Below, piece by piece: positions 43,835 through 54,045 of a stretch of DNA of 64,000 nucleotides. Numbering within the stretch: position 1 is the stretch's first letter; each line of letters begins with the position of its first letter. Below the pieces are notes generated by a model. That model was not told the DNA's origin and made no database searches. It worked only from the letters and a program-made list of their open reading frames with translations. This DNA comes from Pedobacter chitinilyticus. GTDB taxonomy: Bacteria; Bacteroidota; Bacteroidia; Sphingobacteriales; Sphingobacteriaceae. Location of the stretch: the NCBI RefSeq assembly GCF_003313385.1, contig NZ_QMHN01000006.1, positions 288,652 through 352,651 on the forward strand, in the 5' to 3' direction. The translations under genes and the position numbers were made by a program.

Positions 43835-46800
43835 TTAAAACTGAACGTTTAAGCCTAAACTGTAACTACGTCTTGAGGGATATCCAGCAGACATATCTCT
43901 ACCTAAATCACTTACATTTTCCGGATCTGGACCAGAGTAACTTGTAAATGTGTATACATTGTTAGCCGTGACATACATCCGCATAGAGCTTACCCCTATT
44001 TTTTTCAATGCATTTCTATTGAAAGTGTAAGAGAAAGTAATGGTATTGATTTTTAAATAGGAGCCGTCCTCTTGAAATAAGGTTTGGTTGTAACGGAAAG
44101 GTAAAAACTGTGTCCCTGCATTTGAAGTAGGGCTGTAATTACCAAATCTTAAATAATCATAAGGGTTTGGATAAGTAGCGTTATCGCCAGCGCTTCTCCA
44201 GTAGTTAAATTGCTCAATGGGAACTAAATTTGTTGCGGTTAAAGGATTGGCAAAATTTTGGAACATACTGGATAAGGCGTTATTTAAAATATCTCTCTTG
44301 TAGGTGTAAGACATGTTCACGTTAAGGGAGAATTCTTTGTACCTTATGAAAGAGGTGATACCACCTGTAATTTGAGGAAACGAGTTACCAGCAGGTACCA
44401 AATCTCTTTGATCTAAAATATAATCCCCATTGATATCAGCATAGTAAGGGTCGCCACCTTGGAAATAAACAGGTGTTGTAGTACCATTAAAAGTTTTATA
44501 ACGCATACCCGTAGCTGGATCAACCGCTACAGCATCGGTAGTGGAGTAAACGCCTTTTGTATTGTAAAGGATATTGGTCAAACTATTCCTTCCCAATCTG
44601 TAAAGGATGGCCTGCCCTGTTGCTCCGCCTTCTATTAATTGTTGTCTAGCTCCATCGGGCAATGAGGTAAGTACATCTTTGTTGATGGCTCCATTGAAAG
44701 ATAAGGTCCACTCTACTTTACTCGTTTTAGATAGAGGTCTAACCGTTGCCGAAAGTTCATAACCATAGTTAACTAAACTTACTTCGTTAGTTTTGATATT
44801 AGCAAAACCGGTCATGTTGGGTAATGCTTTTGACCTTAACTGGTTATCAACCATTTTATAATAAGTGTCAAATGATAATGATAACCTGCCATTTAAGACA
44901 CCTATATCAAAACCTGCATTGTATTGTGTAGTGGTAGTAGGTACCAAACTGATATTTGGAAGCGTACCAAAATCAACACCTACCGCTTGATTTCCGTTGT
45001 AGAAACCTGTATAATCGTAAGTACCAAAGGCATCGAAAACAGAACCCGTAGGCACAATATTTTTACCCCAGCTAGCACGTAACGATCCGTAATCTAACCA
45101 CTTGGATAGCGTTAAGAAATTTTCTTTATTAAAGTTCCAACGTAATCCTACTGATGGGTTTTTTGACCATGGTGCGTTTGGACCACTGGTAGATAAACCA
45201 TCTAACCTGTAAGAAAGCTCTACCACATATTTTTTATCAAAATCGTAAGCCACTTGAGAAGCAAATGCTACTGATCTTAAATCAAAATAATTGTCTAGAA
45301 TACCGCTTTTAGATGTCGCTCCCGTACTTCCCACTGGACCTTGATATTGATCATTTGTGGTTTGCTCATTATTGATGGCATGTGCTTGGAAATTTCTGAT
45401 GTACATTTCGTTGAAAACGAAGGCATTAATGCTATGCTTTTTGATGGTTTTACTAAAGTTTAGCATGTTTCTGTTGTACAGCGTGCTACGCTTATCATTA
45501 TATGAATACACTTTGGCTACGTTGTTTCCTAAAATGGCTGGGGTGAACGTTTCTACTGTACCTGTATTATAATCGTAACTAAATGTACTTGTGGCAGTAA
45601 GCGACTTAATGAACTCATATTTACCTTCTACTACCGCTTTCAAATTGCCCGTTTTGTTATCATTTTCGGTAATTAAGGCTCCTAAGGCTGCATTTCCATT
45701 AAATAAGCTTGGGCCAGGCAATAAAGAAGAGGCGGAGGCTGCTGAAGCGATTCCAGTTTGCAAGACGCCATTTCCGCTACCATTTTGTCTGTTACCTAGG
45801 TTGGTAGAAATATTGGCATTGAAGGAAATTTTAGCATTAGGTCTGTACCTGGTATTCATATTTAGCGAATACCTTTTGAAACCTGTATTTTTTATAATTC
45901 CATTTTCATCGTAATAACCCATGTTAACTTTATAGTTAAAGTTATCATCACCACCCGAAGCAGAAATATTATGGGTTTGGTTAAAGGTTGTTCTGTAAAA
46001 TAGGTCTTGCCAATTAGTGGAGTTATTGTAAAAGGCGTTTAAACTATCCGCCAAAAACGGAGCATTGTCTATCGTTTGACGAGCCGAATAGATGTCTTTA
46101 CCAAAGGTGTTGATTTGCCATATACGCAAAGTTCTTTCTCCATTTCCACCTAATACTTCCTTTAAATTTGGAGGTGTATTGATAAAAACGTTAGAGGTGT
46201 ATTGAATAATAGGTGTTTTAGATTTGCCTCGCTTAGTGGTGATGAGAATAACCCCGTATGCTCCCTGAGAGCCGTACAACGACGTGGCCTGTGCATCTCT
46301 TAATACCGTAATTTCTTCTACATCCTCGGCTGGAATTAAGGAAAGTGGACTGATGCCCGGACCTCCACCTGAAAAACCATACTCATAATCGGTATTGGCG
46401 TCAATAGGGACACCATCTATTACGAATAATGGTGAGGTTGGTGTTAAAAAGGCATTGTTACCAGATCCTTGCACATCGATACTACTTAATCCACGCACAA
46501 AAATGGAACCTCTCGCTCCAGGGCTACCTGTATTATTCTGGATGTTTAAACCTGCCACCTTTCCTTGCAAAAGTGAAATTAAGTTTGCTTCTGGTACATC
46601 TTGAATGTCTTTACCGCTAATGGTCACTGCAGCACCAGTAGTTACTTCCTTAGTTTTTGGCGTATAACCAATTACCTGAACCTGTTTTAAACTGGTAGCA
46701 TTGTCTTCTACTAATTGTACCTTTAAATCTGTTTTCCCTTTTACCTTAATGGATTGTGTTTTAAAACCCATATACCTGAAAACAAGTTCAGCATCTTCGG

Positions 46801-47017
46801 GTACAGTTACACTAAACTTTCCATCTGAATCGGTATACCCTGCTGATTTTTGGGTACCGCTAATCATGATGACCAGTGAAGGTATCCCTAAACCGTTAGC
46901 ACGCTCTACCACAACACCTTTTATGGTTATGTTTTTTGGGGTTTGAGCATGAGCATTGATAGCCGTTAACACAGCTAACATTAACATTAAAACGAAATGA
47001 ACACACTTTTGCTTCAT
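43835..47017 (-). CDS. SusC/RagA-family TonB-dependent transporter, second pair
   Basis: 1060 residues from the ATG at 47017 (MKQKCVHFVLMLMLAVLTAINAHAQ). An upstream ATG at 47074 forms TAATG with the preceding stop, so coupled initiation is possible, but it would add 19 non-signal residues. Domains are a carboxypeptidase-regulatory-like module (ITIKGVVVERANGLGIPSLVI... LRYMGFKTQSIKV region), a plug with the SusC/RagA signature (LLQGKVAGLNIQNNTGSPGARGSIFVRG; SPLFVIDGVP), and a 22-strand barrel ending YSLGLNVQF. It imports SusD-bound oligosaccharide using TonB energy. Confidence 0.95.
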   Translation of the reverse strand: MKQKCVHFVLMLMLAVLTAINAHAQTPKNITIKGVVVERANGLGIPSLVIMISGTQKSAGYTDSDGKFSVTVPEDAELVFRYMGFKTQSIKVKGKTDLKVQLVEDNATSLKQVQVIGYTPKTKEVTTGAAVTISGKDIQDVPEANLISLLQGKVAGLNIQNNTGSPGARGSIFVRGLSSIDVQGSGNNAFLTPTSPLFVIDGVPIDANTDYEYGFSGGGPGISPLSLIPAEDVEEITVLRDAQATSLYGSQGAYGVILITTKRGKSKTPIIQYTSNVFINTPPNLKEVLGGNGERTLRIWQINTFGKDIYSARQTIDNAPFLADSLNAFYNNSTNWQDLFYRTTFNQTHNISASGGDDNFNYKVNMGYYDENGIIKNTGFKRYSLNMNTRYRPNAKISFNANISTNLGNRQNGSGNGVLQTGIASAASASSLLPGPSLFNGNAALGALITENDNKTGNLKAVVEGKYEFIKSLTATSTFSYDYNTGTVETFTPAILGNNVAKVYSYNDKRSTLYNRNMLNFSKTIKKHSINAFVFNEMYIRNFQAHAINNEQTTNDQYQGPVGSTGATSKSGILDNYFDLRSVAFASQVAYDFDKKYVVELSYRLDGLSTSGPNAPWSKNPSVGLRWNFNKENFLTLSKWLDYGSLRASWGKNIVPTGSVFDAFGTYDYTGFYNGNQAVGVDFGTLPNISLVPTTTTQYNAGFDIGVLNGRLSLSFDTYYKMVDNQLRSKALPNMTGFANIKTNEVSLVNYGYELSATVRPLSKTSKVEWTLSFNGAINKDVLTSLPDGARQQLIEGGATGQAILYRLGRNSLTNILYNTKGVYSTTDAVAVDPATGMRYKTFNGTTTPVYFQGGDPYYADINGDYILDQRDLVPAGNSFPQITGGITSFIRYKEFSLNVNMSYTYKRDILNNALSSMFQNFANPLTATNLVPIEQFNYWRSAGDNATYPNPYDYLRFGNYSPTSNAGTQFLPFRYNQTLFQEDGSYLKINTITFSYTFNRNALKKIGVSSMRMYVTANNVYTFTSYSGPDPENVSDLGRDMSAGYPSRRSYSLGLNVQF

Positions 47018-47073
47018 TATAGATCTGTTTGTGAAAGGTATCTTATCCAATTTTATTCTACTTGTATGTCCCA

Positions 47074-48093
47074 TTAGTCGTCTGTGAATTTTGGATTGTC
47101 TGTCTTAAACCAAATGATGATATCCCAACTTCCTTTTTGAAAGATTGTAAAATCAAAGCCTAATCTTGCTACCTGCCTTACCCCACCGAAACCCATTCTA
47201 TCATAAAGGAAATTTACGCTAGCTCGGCGACCATCTGCTGTGGTATAAGGTGTAGGAATGAATACGCAAGGGATAGGATATGCTACGTCATAAGTCACCT
47301 CGGTAGTGGTCATCTTCATGTTAAACCCATGTATCAATTTTGCCCAGTTAGTTAGTTTAAATTTTGCAGGATCTATGGGATTAGATAAGGTATCCAAGAA
47401 TTTAAAGCTCAATGAGTTTCCATCTCCCTTTCGGTGAAACGAAATATTCACATCTCCAAAATTGAGGAAGCTAGAACTGGCCTCTCCCACGATATTATCA
47501 ATCCGTGTAGGGAATATATTTCCGCCAGTAGATGTACCTGTAAGTGGGTTAATGTTGTTTGGCTCGTATGCTCGTTCCTTATACGGTTGTAGCTTTAGGC
47601 CATTGTAGTATTTACGACCACCAGAGTTGCTTACCTCAACGTCGAAAACGTAACCAGAGTCTGGAAATGATTTTACAATGTTTGAAGTGGCTTCCGACCA
47701 CATGATCAACTCTCCAGAATGTTGCCTAATCTCGAAGAAAGGATGTTCTTCAACTACTCTTTTTGCTTCAATTTCCGCCAATGTTTTCTCGCTGCCGTCG
47801 TAAGCTTTTTTCCATACACTTATGGGAAATGACTTTAGTAATTCAGGAGCAGATATGCCGTCGCTATTTCTTATGCCAACAATCTTAAATGTTAAGGGTA
47901 AAGATGAGCCTTGTGAATTGAAATTATTGCTCATCACGGTGGTTCTGCCTAAAACAGGTTGATAAATGGTTTGGGTAAAGCCCGCATCTGCATTAAATGC
48001 ATCTTTATCTGTAGGTAAGAGCTTTTTACAAGCACCAAATAGCAAAGTGGCGAGTATGAGTATCAATAATGCGTTTGTTTTATTTTTTAGCAT
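47074..48093 (-). CDS. DUF5007 lipoprotein
   Basis: 339 residues from the ATG at 48093 (MLKNKTNALLILILATLLFGACKK); the longer frame uses TTG. Lipobox LLFGAC. The body is beta-rich, with LGRTTVMSNNFNSQGSSLPLTFKIVG, VFDVEVSNSGGRKYYNGLKLQPYKE and a C-terminal GVRQVARLGFDFTIFQKGSWDIIIWFK. It matches the DUF5007 family known only from SusCD neighbourhoods, presumably a surface glycan-binding protein replacing SusE/F. It sits 30 bp after the first FAS1 gene and just before the second SusC. Confidence 0.82.
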   Translation of the reverse strand: MLKNKTNALLILILATLLFGACKKLLPTDKDAFNADAGFTQTIYQPVLGRTTVMSNNFNSQGSSLPLTFKIVGIRNSDGISAPELLKSFPISVWKKAYDGSEKTLAEIEAKRVVEEHPFFEIRQHSGELIMWSEATSNIVKSFPDSGYVFDVEVSNSGGRKYYNGLKLQPYKERAYEPNNINPLTGTSTGGNIFPTRIDNIVGEASSSFLNFGDVNISFHRKGDGNSLSFKFLDTLSNPIDPAKFKLTNWAKLIHGFNMKMTTTEVTYDVAYPIPCVFIPTPYTTADGRRASVNFLYDRMGFGGVRQVARLGFDFTIFQKGSWDIIIWFKTDNPKFTDD

Positions 48094-48123
48094 CGCTGTA
48101 TTTTTATGTTCTTGCTTCAAATC

Positions 48124-48795
48124 CTATCTATTCATTCGATTTACAAATTCGCCAAAACCAAACTCGTGCGAAGCTGCAATGATGTGTACAATAGCGTTTT
48201 TACTATGGATATTTACGGCTTGGGTAGTGGTACTAATCCAATCTTTTGTGTATTGTGAATTTTTCACATCACTATAAATGATACTTTTAGGCCCACCATT
48301 TACCAGTCCACTTGCATTCGAACTTTTATCCACTGCATTCATTTCATAATCTAATCGGGCCGTTCTAAGAAATGCGCCATCGGCAAACTTTAAACTATCT
48401 GTAGTTAATTTGCCTTTGACCACGTAACGGTCCATTAAAATTTCTAGGTGGCTTACATCAATCGTTGCAATGCCTAAAGGCGATTTGTTTTGTGCTGCCC
48501 TCACTTTGTTAAGTCCAATAAAGGCAACTTCAAAGCTTCTATTGGTAAGTGCAAAAACGGTCAGATTTTGCTCCTGTGTCATCCAATCTTTAAATCCAGG
48601 CACTCTATCTATCGCTTTGGTAAGCGAATCAAATTGCTTTTGACCTTTGAGATAGGCATAAACATCGCCGTCGTAAACGTTTACTTCATTTACAAAATCA
48701 TATCTGCCCTTATCTTTCTTGCAGGCCGTAAATGCTAAGCACAACATCAAAAAGCCTAGTAAAATTTTACCCGTGTTTTTCTTGTTAAAATTCAT
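48124..48795 (-). CDS. Fasciclin (FAS1) domain lipoprotein, first module
   Basis: 223 residues, lipobox LMLCLAFTACKKD. One FAS1-like domain (~35-215): DGDVYAYLKGQKQFDSLTKAIDRVPGFKDWM, NLTVFALTNRSFEVA, LMDRYVVKGKL, and HSKNAIVHIIAASHEFGFGEF. The closing NAIVH-I-x-x-HEFGF matches the NGIVHALKIERHAFGF of the second module, showing they are paralogues. Adhesion or complex-assembly role at the surface inferred. Gaps are 7 bp to SusD and 30 bp to DUF5007. Confidence 0.85.
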   Translation of the reverse strand: MNFNKKNTGKILLGFLMLCLAFTACKKDKGRYDFVNEVNVYDGDVYAYLKGQKQFDSLTKAIDRVPGFKDWMTQEQNLTVFALTNRSFEVAFIGLNKVRAAQNKSPLGIATIDVSHLEILMDRYVVKGKLTTDSLKFADGAFLRTARLDYEMNAVDKSSNASGLVNGGPKSIIYSDVKNSQYTKDWISTTTQAVNIHSKNAIVHIIAASHEFGFGEFVNRMNR

Positions 48796-48802
48796 TGCTT
48801 GT

Positions 48803-50374
48803 TTACCTCCAATATTCGTTTTGCACCAATAATGAGTTGTTTCTTAATACCTCTTCACTAATTGGCCAATAAATGCCTCCGCGATCCAATAATTGATTGA
48901 ATGCAGCATCTTTTCTTTTTATTCTGTTAAGCCTAACCAAATCGAACCATCTCCAACCTTCGCCCATTAATTCTCTTCTTCTTTCTAAAAAAATGGCATC
49001 AATTACACCATCAGCAGCTCCGTTATAACCGCCTAATCCGCGTAGAAATCTTACTCTATCTAGCTCGTCTATGGCAGAGGAGGTATTCCCTAAAACCGCT
49101 TGGGCCTCGGCATACAATAAGGTGAGTTCTTCAATTCGGGTAAATACCATTGCTGAAGTGTACAAGGCCAATGAACCATCTGTTTGTGGTGCATTCCTGA
49201 TACATTTCACCTTACTAAAGACTGTATTTGAACTTCCGTAACCCGTAAAATAATCTGTCACTGGCTTGCCGTCTACAGGGTTAATTCTAAATCTGCCATC
49301 AGTAGCTTCATTAAAAATTTGCGTAATGGTTTCATCGGGAACATAAATATGAGGTCTAGCTCTAGTAATTAAAGGCGCTGCCAGGGTAAGATCTTCAATG
49401 TGCCCAACCTGCGAAAACTCCTTTGTATCCCACCTAAAAGGAAAAGCAATTAAGTGTGATGGTTTATTGTTATAAAAGAAGCCACTTGATAGTGTTAAAT
49501 TGGCTGTTGTGGTAAAAGAAGCACCCGTTTTTTCGTAATTTCTGATGGCTATTTCTGCGTAAGTAGAGGCTTCTAAATATCTTTGGTCCCAAGCGGCAAT
49601 GTGGGCCAAAATTGCGTAGGCTGATGTTCTGGTTAGCAATACACCATTCCAATAACCCACATCGGCGGCTACTGTTCCATCAGTGTATTTTCCGTAATAA
49701 GCGCCAGGCAAATCTTCATCCGTTTGAAATCCATATTTATAAGGCAAATCAGTAGCGGCAAGAATCAATTCGCTTTCTGCGTATCTTAATACGATTGACT
49801 GTTTAGTTCTCTCTTTCTTCTCAAAATAAGCGTCATGTGAGGAAGTAATCAATGGTACATCACCCCAAATTCTACACATTAGAAAATAGGTAAAAGCTCT
49901 TAGGGCACGCATTTGAGCTACGTCTGTTTTATAATTTTTTTCGGTGTATTGCCTGTCTTTTTTTAACACCTCTCCTGCCCTTTCAATAAATAAACTAGTG
50001 CTGTTAATCACAGCATAAAACCTTCGCCAGTTGCTTAAAGACTGTAAAGTTGGATAAGGAGCGTTCAATTTATTATCAATAACGGCTTTAAGGTCTAACC
50101 TGGTAGTTGCTACGAAATCACCCTGCCTAAGTTCACCATACAACCAATGGGCGTTGTTATCTGCTAATGCAGCCCTTAGTAGTCCGTAAGCTCCTAAAAG
50201 TGCGCCCCTGGTATCTGAAATCGTTTCCCAGTTGTTATTTTCGTTTACTAAGTGTGTGGAATTAATTTCTAATTTCTTGTTGCAAGAAACCAAAACCAAC
50301 ACCGTCATCAAAAATCCAATGGCTTGGAACTTCAACGTATTAAATCTGATTTGATGTAGTTGCTTTGATAACAT
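48803..50374 (-). CDS. SusD/RagB-family outer-membrane lipoprotein, first pair
   Basis: 523 residues, lipobox LVLVSCNKKLEI. Helical SusD features are present: LSNWRRFYAVINSTSLFIERAGE, MRALRAFTYFLMCRIWGDVPLI, ELTLLYAEAQAVLGNT, ELMGEGWRWFDLVRLNRIKR. It binds the substrate with the SusC encoded 7 bp upstream. It is only distantly similar to the second SusD in the window, so the two pairs may take different oligosaccharides. Confidence 0.95.
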   Translation of the reverse strand: MLSKQLHQIRFNTLKFQAIGFLMTVLVLVSCNKKLEINSTHLVNENNNWETISDTRGALLGAYGLLRAALADNNAHWLYGELRQGDFVATTRLDLKAVIDNKLNAPYPTLQSLSNWRRFYAVINSTSLFIERAGEVLKKDRQYTEKNYKTDVAQMRALRAFTYFLMCRIWGDVPLITSSHDAYFEKKERTKQSIVLRYAESELILAATDLPYKYGFQTDEDLPGAYYGKYTDGTVAADVGYWNGVLLTRTSAYAILAHIAAWDQRYLEASTYAEIAIRNYEKTGASFTTTANLTLSSGFFYNNKPSHLIAFPFRWDTKEFSQVGHIEDLTLAAPLITRARPHIYVPDETITQIFNEATDGRFRINPVDGKPVTDYFTGYGSSNTVFSKVKCIRNAPQTDGSLALYTSAMVFTRIEELTLLYAEAQAVLGNTSSAIDELDRVRFLRGLGGYNGAADGVIDAIFLERRRELMGEGWRWFDLVRLNRIKRKDAAFNQLLDRGGIYWPISEEVLRNNSLLVQNEYWR

Positions 50375-50381
50375 TTCGTTC

Positions 50382-53375
50382 TTATAAATCTAGTTTTATA
50401 CCTAAAGAATATGTTTTTGGAATAGACATGCCGTATCCAGTGTCTACACCTGTGTAATTCACCAATTCAGGGTCTCCACCAGTGTAAGGCGTAATGGTAA
50501 ATACATTTAATGCCGTAGCATACAGGTAAAGTCTTCTAAAATTATTCTTCTGTTTCTTGAAAAATCCTGCTCTGGTAATATCGTAGCCTAACGAGATGCT
50601 TCTTAACTTTAGGTAGGCACCGTTTTCGATAAAAATATCCTGATCGGTACGATAGGCTTGTACCGCACTCCAAGGATTGTAAACTGGATAATTAGCCATA
50701 TCCAATCCCTTTTGCCAAAAGGTGATTTCGTTAATGGAATTGATATCATTGTTACCAGCTCTAGCTGCAAAATCAAGTCTGTTTGCTGCTGCTTGGTTTA
50801 AGATATTGCGTTTGCCTACAAAGGCAAAGTTTACATCTAAGGTAAAACCTTTATAAGTGAGGTCTGTACCTACATTTCCTGTGATACGAGGAATAAAATT
50901 GCCTAGTTCTACTTTGTCATTTTCATTGATGATGTAATCACCATTTAAATCTTTCCATTTCGGATCTCCTGCAAGTAGTGGTAAGCCTTTGTAGTTTAAG
51001 ATTTGATAGTTAGTTGGATTTACCGGAACATCTATATCTCTTTGATAAACGCCCGCACTTTGCAGCACCCAAAACCTATCGATAGGTTTGCCGACCACTA
51101 GTTTCTGATTACCTACCGTAATTTCATTAAGCCCACCTGGAAGCGCATTTAGCTTGTTGGTGTTGTAAGCAACATTGAAATTTAAATTCCAAGTAATACC
51201 CCCATTTTTTGGTGCTAAAATAGCTGCTTGCAATGCTAACTCTACTCCTCTGTTATTGACATCCATACCGGGTTGTGAGGTATTAGCATAACCGTACTCG
51301 GCATTAGTTGGCACGTCCATTAACATGCGCTTATTGTTTTTAGAGTACAGGTCTATTTTAGCTTGTAACCTATCCTTTAGCATGCCAACTTCTAAGCCAA
51401 TGCTAGTTTCCTGCACATAGGCCCAAGGGATATCATACCCGACCCACCCTAAAGAGTAGGGTCTGGTAATGGTTCCAAAACCGTTATAAGAACTCATACT
51501 GGGATTTGCAGACCAACCAATATCAGAAGTATATTGAGGTCCAGCAGCATATCTGTCAGAAGTATATAAAGTGCCCAACCTGCCCCAACTCGCATTAACT
51601 TTTAATCGTGAAACTGGCAGGTTATATTTAGCTATAATTCTTTCAAGGTTCCATTGTGCGCTTATAATTGGCGAGAAAAACCAACGATTTGTAGGTTGCA
51701 TGTTAGATGCACCATCTGTACGTAATACCGCATTTAGGAAAAACTCTTTGTGATAACTGTATTCTACTTTACCGTACAAAGAGCTAAGGTTAATTTTTTG
51801 CTTATCTGTAAATCTGTTTACAATAAGGAATAACGATTTTAGATAATCGGCACTTTCTGAATTTCCAACAACCGAGTTGATACGTACATAGTCGCTGGGA
51901 CCTTTGTAACCTTGTCCGTAATTGTATTTACTGATATCATTGGTAAAGGTGTGTCCTACCAAAAAATTAAAGTCGTTCCTACGATCAAGTGTATAGCTAT
52001 AACTTAAAACATTGTCAATATTTAACCTTTGGTTATAACCAAAATAATTAGAAACGTAGTTATTGCCATCCAACAATTGGGAGTTATAAAAAACATCCCT
52101 CATATTTTCATTATAGTCAAATGATATTCTCGACAGCAAATCAAACTTCTTGACTTTTGCATTTAACGAGAATGAGCCTTGTATAACATTGTTCGAATTA
52201 TTGTCAAATGATCTATTCTCGTACTGGTCAAGCAAATTGCTATACACCGTTTTATTTGGTGCAATTGGACTGCTTAAGTCTGGTACATATTGCATTTCGG
52301 CAAAGCGATCTCTCAAATTTCTGTTGCGGTCTCTGGTTAATTTGGTGGCATTTACCATACTAGATACCGTTAGCCATTTTAGGGGCAACATGTTGATAAA
52401 GAAAGAAGCCACATACTTATCGAGCTTTGTATCATCGGCATTACCAGCACTTGAACTGTTTGCTCCGTAAAATCTGAAGTTTGATCTGCTAGTTCCACCG
52501 GTAATACTTCCGTTAATCGTATAAATTGGAGCTCTTTTATAGTAAAGATCAGTCCAATTAGAAGCGCCATAATAGTTTTCATTGCTTACATCGCTCAAAA
52601 AACCAGGCACATTAGAGCTTTCTTGCGCTGTAGCAAATTTATCGTAGAAGATTTTCCTGAAATTACTCTCGTCCACACCATTGGTTGTAGTTACCATATC
52701 CTTATCTACAAAACCGTAGGCGCTGTTAAAAGAAATTTCACGTTTACCTTCGTGGGCATTTTTAGTGGTAATTAAAATGGCGCCATTAGCAGCACGCGGA
52801 CCATAAATTGCTGCTGCATCAAGGCCTTTTACCACGTGTATTGATGCCACATTATCTAAATCGATTGTTGAAAGCAGATTGGTTGCCGATCCTAGCGGGC
52901 TAAAATCATACTTTTGTATCTTACCCGAAAAGGTATTATCCTGCATGAGCGGGATACCATTAATAAAAATTGCAGGTTGCGCTAACGTGACATCGCTTTT
53001 AGTAAAAAATGGACGACTTATCCCTCTAATGAGCATCCCTTGTTCCGAAGTTCCAGGCTCTCCATTAGGTTCCTGCACAAATACGCCACTCACTGATGCT
53101 TTTAATGCTTGCTGTAAGGAATTGAAAGGATATAGCGCAGCCTTCTTTACGTTAATAGAATCGACGATTTTTTTAGAAACGTAATTTCTAAGTACCACTG
53201 AGTCTATTACCTTAGTATTTTCATTAGGCTTATCCTTTTTAGATTTTGCTGAATCTACTTCTTGATAAGGGGCAGCGATTGTTATATTTTTTAAACTAAC
53301 GCTAGCTGTTACAGCTTCTGACAAGCAGGCATTAATAAAAAGTAAAAAAGTAAAACACGCAAAATAGTTTTTCAT
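50382..53375 (-). CDS. SusC-family TonB-dependent transporter without the usual N-terminal domain, first pair
   Basis: 997 residues from the ATG at 53375 (MKNYFACFTFLLFINACLSEA); the longer frame starts with TTG. After the signal peptide there is a low-complexity, Lys-rich stretch (DSAKSKKDKPNENTKVIDSVV) in place of the carboxypeptidase-regulatory-like domain found in most SusC proteins. The plug follows: LQQALKASVSGVFVQEPNGEPGTSEQGMLIRG and PAIFINGIPLM, VVKGLDAAAIYGPRAANGAILITTK. The barrel ends TYSLGIKLDL. It forms the importer with SusD at 48803 and opens the long Sus operon. A 670-bp leader lies upstream. Confidence 0.93.
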   Translation of the reverse strand: MKNYFACFTFLLFINACLSEAVTASVSLKNITIAAPYQEVDSAKSKKDKPNENTKVIDSVVLRNYVSKKIVDSINVKKAALYPFNSLQQALKASVSGVFVQEPNGEPGTSEQGMLIRGISRPFFTKSDVTLAQPAIFINGIPLMQDNTFSGKIQKYDFSPLGSATNLLSTIDLDNVASIHVVKGLDAAAIYGPRAANGAILITTKNAHEGKREISFNSAYGFVDKDMVTTTNGVDESNFRKIFYDKFATAQESSNVPGFLSDVSNENYYGASNWTDLYYKRAPIYTINGSITGGTSRSNFRFYGANSSSAGNADDTKLDKYVASFFINMLPLKWLTVSSMVNATKLTRDRNRNLRDRFAEMQYVPDLSSPIAPNKTVYSNLLDQYENRSFDNNSNNVIQGSFSLNAKVKKFDLLSRISFDYNENMRDVFYNSQLLDGNNYVSNYFGYNQRLNIDNVLSYSYTLDRRNDFNFLVGHTFTNDISKYNYGQGYKGPSDYVRINSVVGNSESADYLKSLFLIVNRFTDKQKINLSSLYGKVEYSYHKEFFLNAVLRTDGASNMQPTNRWFFSPIISAQWNLERIIAKYNLPVSRLKVNASWGRLGTLYTSDRYAAGPQYTSDIGWSANPSMSSYNGFGTITRPYSLGWVGYDIPWAYVQETSIGLEVGMLKDRLQAKIDLYSKNNKRMLMDVPTNAEYGYANTSQPGMDVNNRGVELALQAAILAPKNGGITWNLNFNVAYNTNKLNALPGGLNEITVGNQKLVVGKPIDRFWVLQSAGVYQRDIDVPVNPTNYQILNYKGLPLLAGDPKWKDLNGDYIINENDKVELGNFIPRITGNVGTDLTYKGFTLDVNFAFVGKRNILNQAAANRLDFAARAGNNDINSINEITFWQKGLDMANYPVYNPWSAVQAYRTDQDIFIENGAYLKLRSISLGYDITRAGFFKKQKNNFRRLYLYATALNVFTITPYTGGDPELVNYTGVDTGYGMSIPKTYSLGIKLDL

Positions 53376-54045
53376 TTTTCTAATTGTTGATTTAATCAAT
53401 TCGAATGTTGGAGCCTTACAGCACTAAATTGACATTATGCTCAGAGGAACTCTAACTCTAGTATTGAGAAGAAATATTTATTTAGCTTATCTTCTTCGTT
53501 TTTGAAAGATCGCGTCGGAGCATTTTCTCCTCAGCAAGGGGATTTGTTTGTTTGGTTTCATGATTAGTTTTGGTTGGTTTCGTTAATCCAAATATGTCCA
53601 TTAACCATTTTAAAAAAGATGAAAATCCAAAACAATTAGGTAGATTATTCTGCATAAAACCCTCAAAACACAACTAAAAGCTGTTTTTCAAAAAACTAAC
53701 AACATTTACTCGACAAAAAAGCTCGATAAAAAATTCGGAATATTCTGGCAGATAAAATGAATTTCAATTTGAACAAAGAAGAAACCTTCAGATTGAAAAA
53801 TTAAATGCTTTTTTTAATAGAAAGAGCGACATCAAAAGCTACTACATTTAACAAACGGGCCGAAAGAAGTCAATCATACTAGAGTTTTGGTTTTATATTG
53901 ATTATCATTTAACGACCTGATACCATTTGTTTAGTTATAAGTAGAGAAATAGGAAGATGTATGCCCTCCGTAATATTAAATTACCATATAGGAGAACATC
54001 TAAGCGATAGTCATTCGTTGTCCAACTACCCCATAAAGGAATACA
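53376..54045. other. Long gene-free leader before the first SusC gene
   Basis: 670 bp between the LacI-type regulator stop and the SusC start, both on the minus strand. A 63-codon minus-strand frame (53482-53673) has no supporting signal. No strong hairpin, riboswitch or exact TAnnTTTG was recognised. The region should hold the main promoter of the Sus operon and binding sites of the hybrid regulator and/or LacI protein. Confidence 0.5.

Noticed and set aside
53482..53673. 63-codon minus-strand frame in the Sus leader
   Set aside because: Low-complexity Lys/Thr/Asn-rich sequence without family resemblance; kept only as a remark in the leader entry.
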